Positions 62,450-64,000 of a DNA stretch of 64,000 nt are shown piece by piece. Location of the stretch: assembly GCF_021018805.1 (NCBI RefSeq), contig NC_086259.1, positions 16,387,501 to 16,451,500 on the forward strand, given 5' to 3'. The translations under genes were made by a program, and so were the position numbers. The notes below the pieces were generated by a model. The model made no database searches. It was given only the letters and a program-made list of their open reading frames with translations, and had not been told where the DNA came from. Source of the stretch: Prinia subflava. Taxonomy: Eukaryota > Chordata > Aves > Passeriformes > Cisticolidae. Numbering within the stretch: the first letter of the stretch is position 1; the number at the start of each line of letters is the position of its first letter.

Positions 62450-62690
62450 TGAAAAGTGTTTTAGCAACGTTATTTCCAATGAGCTTTAATAAAATTACAC
62501 CAGACTTATCCGGTTCTCTAATGATCTAATAAGAGGAATATTATTAATTACCAATGCCATGAATTTAATGTCATTTACAAGAGTAAACTGTCACTGGAAA
62601 TGATGTGGAGTTTCAGCAATATCATAATGACAAACTTCAACTTTGATTTGCCTTTGAACCAAAGAATTAAAACAAGTTCAAATGTAACTG
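62450..62690. promoter_or_regulatory. Candidate conserved non-coding element
   Basis: AT-rich, high-complexity block with TTAATTA at 62544-62550, several other TAAT cores, a 'cttatccgg' segment and no repeat signature. It directly follows the MIR-like fragment. Texture-based call only. Confidence 0.33.
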
Positions 62691-64000
62691 AGATGTGAGT
62701 TTAAACATCCTTGGAATGCCACTAACACATGTCAGCATTTCTGCTTCAACTGCAACAGCTCTGTTAGGGAAGACGCCTGCCTTCTGTTGCCAACAATGTT
62801 GTCTGAATACTAAAAATGCAGAACTACAAGATGGCCTGATACAGCCCATTCTTGTGACACTCACATTTCATCCAGATAATACTGCTCCTTCCATTGATGT
62901 GGGAGCTTCTAACAGAGATGGCAAGGAAAGGTACATAATACCAGCTGCAGAGGTGAGTCAGATAAGTGCCATTTCATTGGCACAAAGAGCTGCCTTGAAC
63001 ATGAATGTGGGAAGCACAAAAGCAGCACATCACAGGCTCCACTTCCATATGCTGGGTGAGGCCAGGCTATGAGGCCAGCAACAGCATCACTTAAATTGAT
63101 TGTGAAACTGAAATCTCAAAGACTTGCTCAGTTTGTTTTAACGGCCTCCTTTATCTTCCACATATTTTCTGTTGAGAATGTATACGAAATTTTAGAGCCA
63201 AGCTGGAGACAAAGGGATAGATCACAGGAATTGCAGTAATTTACAACTGCAGATGTAAATCTGGTTGTCCTGATTCTCATATCATCAGCTGAGACTCAGA
63301 CAGAGGAGAGGACCCTAACACTGGCAGATTTCCAGCAGCCTCATGGTGTCTGCTATATCTGGATCTGCCAGCTGACTCCATCCCCAGTGGGACTGCTGCC
63401 AGGACAGGGCTACCTCACCAGGGATAGCTCCCTCTAGAAAGAGGGAATGATAAATCAATAAATACAAACAGTTTCTCTCCAATTTAACCATGGAAATATA
63501 ACCCTATAACAATAGGCTGAGGCAGCTACTCCTGGCCAGCCCATGAATGCCTAATACCCACAGACAAGGGCTTATGCAAGAGAGTATTTCTTCTGGGAGA
63601 CAGTACCATCAGTGGAAGTAAGGGCTCTTAGAAAAAAATCTTGGATAAAAGTCTCACTCATTGGCAGACTAAATTAAATTATTATATTTAAAAGTATTAA
63701 AAATATGCCAGTATTTTAGGGCATGCTTGCGTACATGTGCCAAGTCTTGCTGAGATTTTTAGCATAGTGTTCTCCCTGTTTCAAGTTTTACTGAGTTTTC
63801 CTGCACTTGTTAAAATGTTTGCTCAGAGCTGCCCTAACTGTGTCTGGTTGGACTGTGCTGGGTCAGCCCCATGGAAAAGTCTCACAACCATAAATTCAAC
63901 ATAGCTCTGATGACAGCCAAGGAGGTTTTGAATTCTGCCCAGCCTCCTGCCCATCTCCAGCAGCTCGGTAGGGAAATTCTGGGATTGCCAGGATCCTCCC
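62691..64000. other. Unannotated stretch to window end
   Basis: The 125-codon frame at 62695-63072 has no domain. A donor-like 'gaggtgagt' occurs within it at 62950-62958, but without an acceptor or a conserved exon it means little. No repeat family recognised up to the window end. Confidence 0.4.

Noticed and set aside
62695..63072. 125-codon frame containing a donor-like gaggtgagt
   Set aside because: A single donor-like match is common by chance, and no acceptor, domain or partner exon was found.
1..64000. CRISPR arrays, operons, insertion sequences, tRNA/rRNA genes
   Set aside because: No regularly spaced repeats, no compact gene order and no cloverleaf or rRNA text. The sequence is vertebrate nuclear DNA in character.

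Overview
This window looks like vertebrate intergenic or deep-intronic DNA, most likely from a bird. The evidence is several fragments of CR1-type LINEs. Their 3' ends carry the avian CR1 signature: a 'gatgatctt/gatgacctt ... ttttc(t/a)aac' segment followed by degenerate 8-bp 'attctatg' units. Other support is the low interspersed-repeat content, the moderately AT-rich composition, general CpG depletion, and traces of ancient amniote SINE-like (MIR-type) sequence. I cannot name the species or the flanking genes. A songbird or other neoavian is a guess.

I found no protein-coding gene I can support. The longest open frames are about 130-230 codons. They lack recognisable domains, lie in GC-richer pockets where chance frames are expected, overlap frames on the other strand, or (the longest, 44891-45574 minus) run antisense through a decayed CR1. 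There is no CpG island, no convincing exon chain and no tRNA, rRNA or other RNA gene. There are no prokaryotic features such as operons, CRISPR arrays or insertion sequences.

Layout: 1-0.9 kb has two tiny minus-strand CR1 3' ends. 2.1-2.7 kb is a candidate conserved non-coding element (CNE). 9.5-9.6 kb has a perfect 14-bp RFX X-box palindrome. 12.5 kb has a 42-bp tandem duplication. 15.3-15.8 kb is a CR1 fragment and 17.3-17.9 kb an older CR1/L3-like one. 22.0 kb and 24.0-24.5 kb are candidate enhancers, the second with a perfect POU-dimer palindrome and an octamer. 26.1-26.6 kb is a CR1 3' end. Four short copies of an old dispersed repeat lie at 25.1, 29.1, 31.8 and 41.05 kb. 31.2-31.5 kb is another CNE candidate. 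MIR-like pieces lie at 32.5, 34.2, 54.8 and 62.3 kb. 40.1 kb has a G-quadruplex-prone tract and 42.0 kb a CNE candidate. 44.9-45.66 kb is the best CR1 copy. 52.4-52.8, 58.1-58.6 and 62.5-62.7 kb are further CNE candidates. 61.04-61.10 kb holds a perfect 13-bp-stem hairpin.

The best reading is a regulatory gene desert or large intron: scattered blocks rich in homeodomain, POU, RFX, TCF and MEIS motifs, separated by old decayed repeats. I saw no evidence of a novel biological system. The most testable items are the POU element (24471-24495), the RFX palindrome (9574-9587), the 58.1-58.6 kb block with its hairpin, and the 61.07 kb hairpin.
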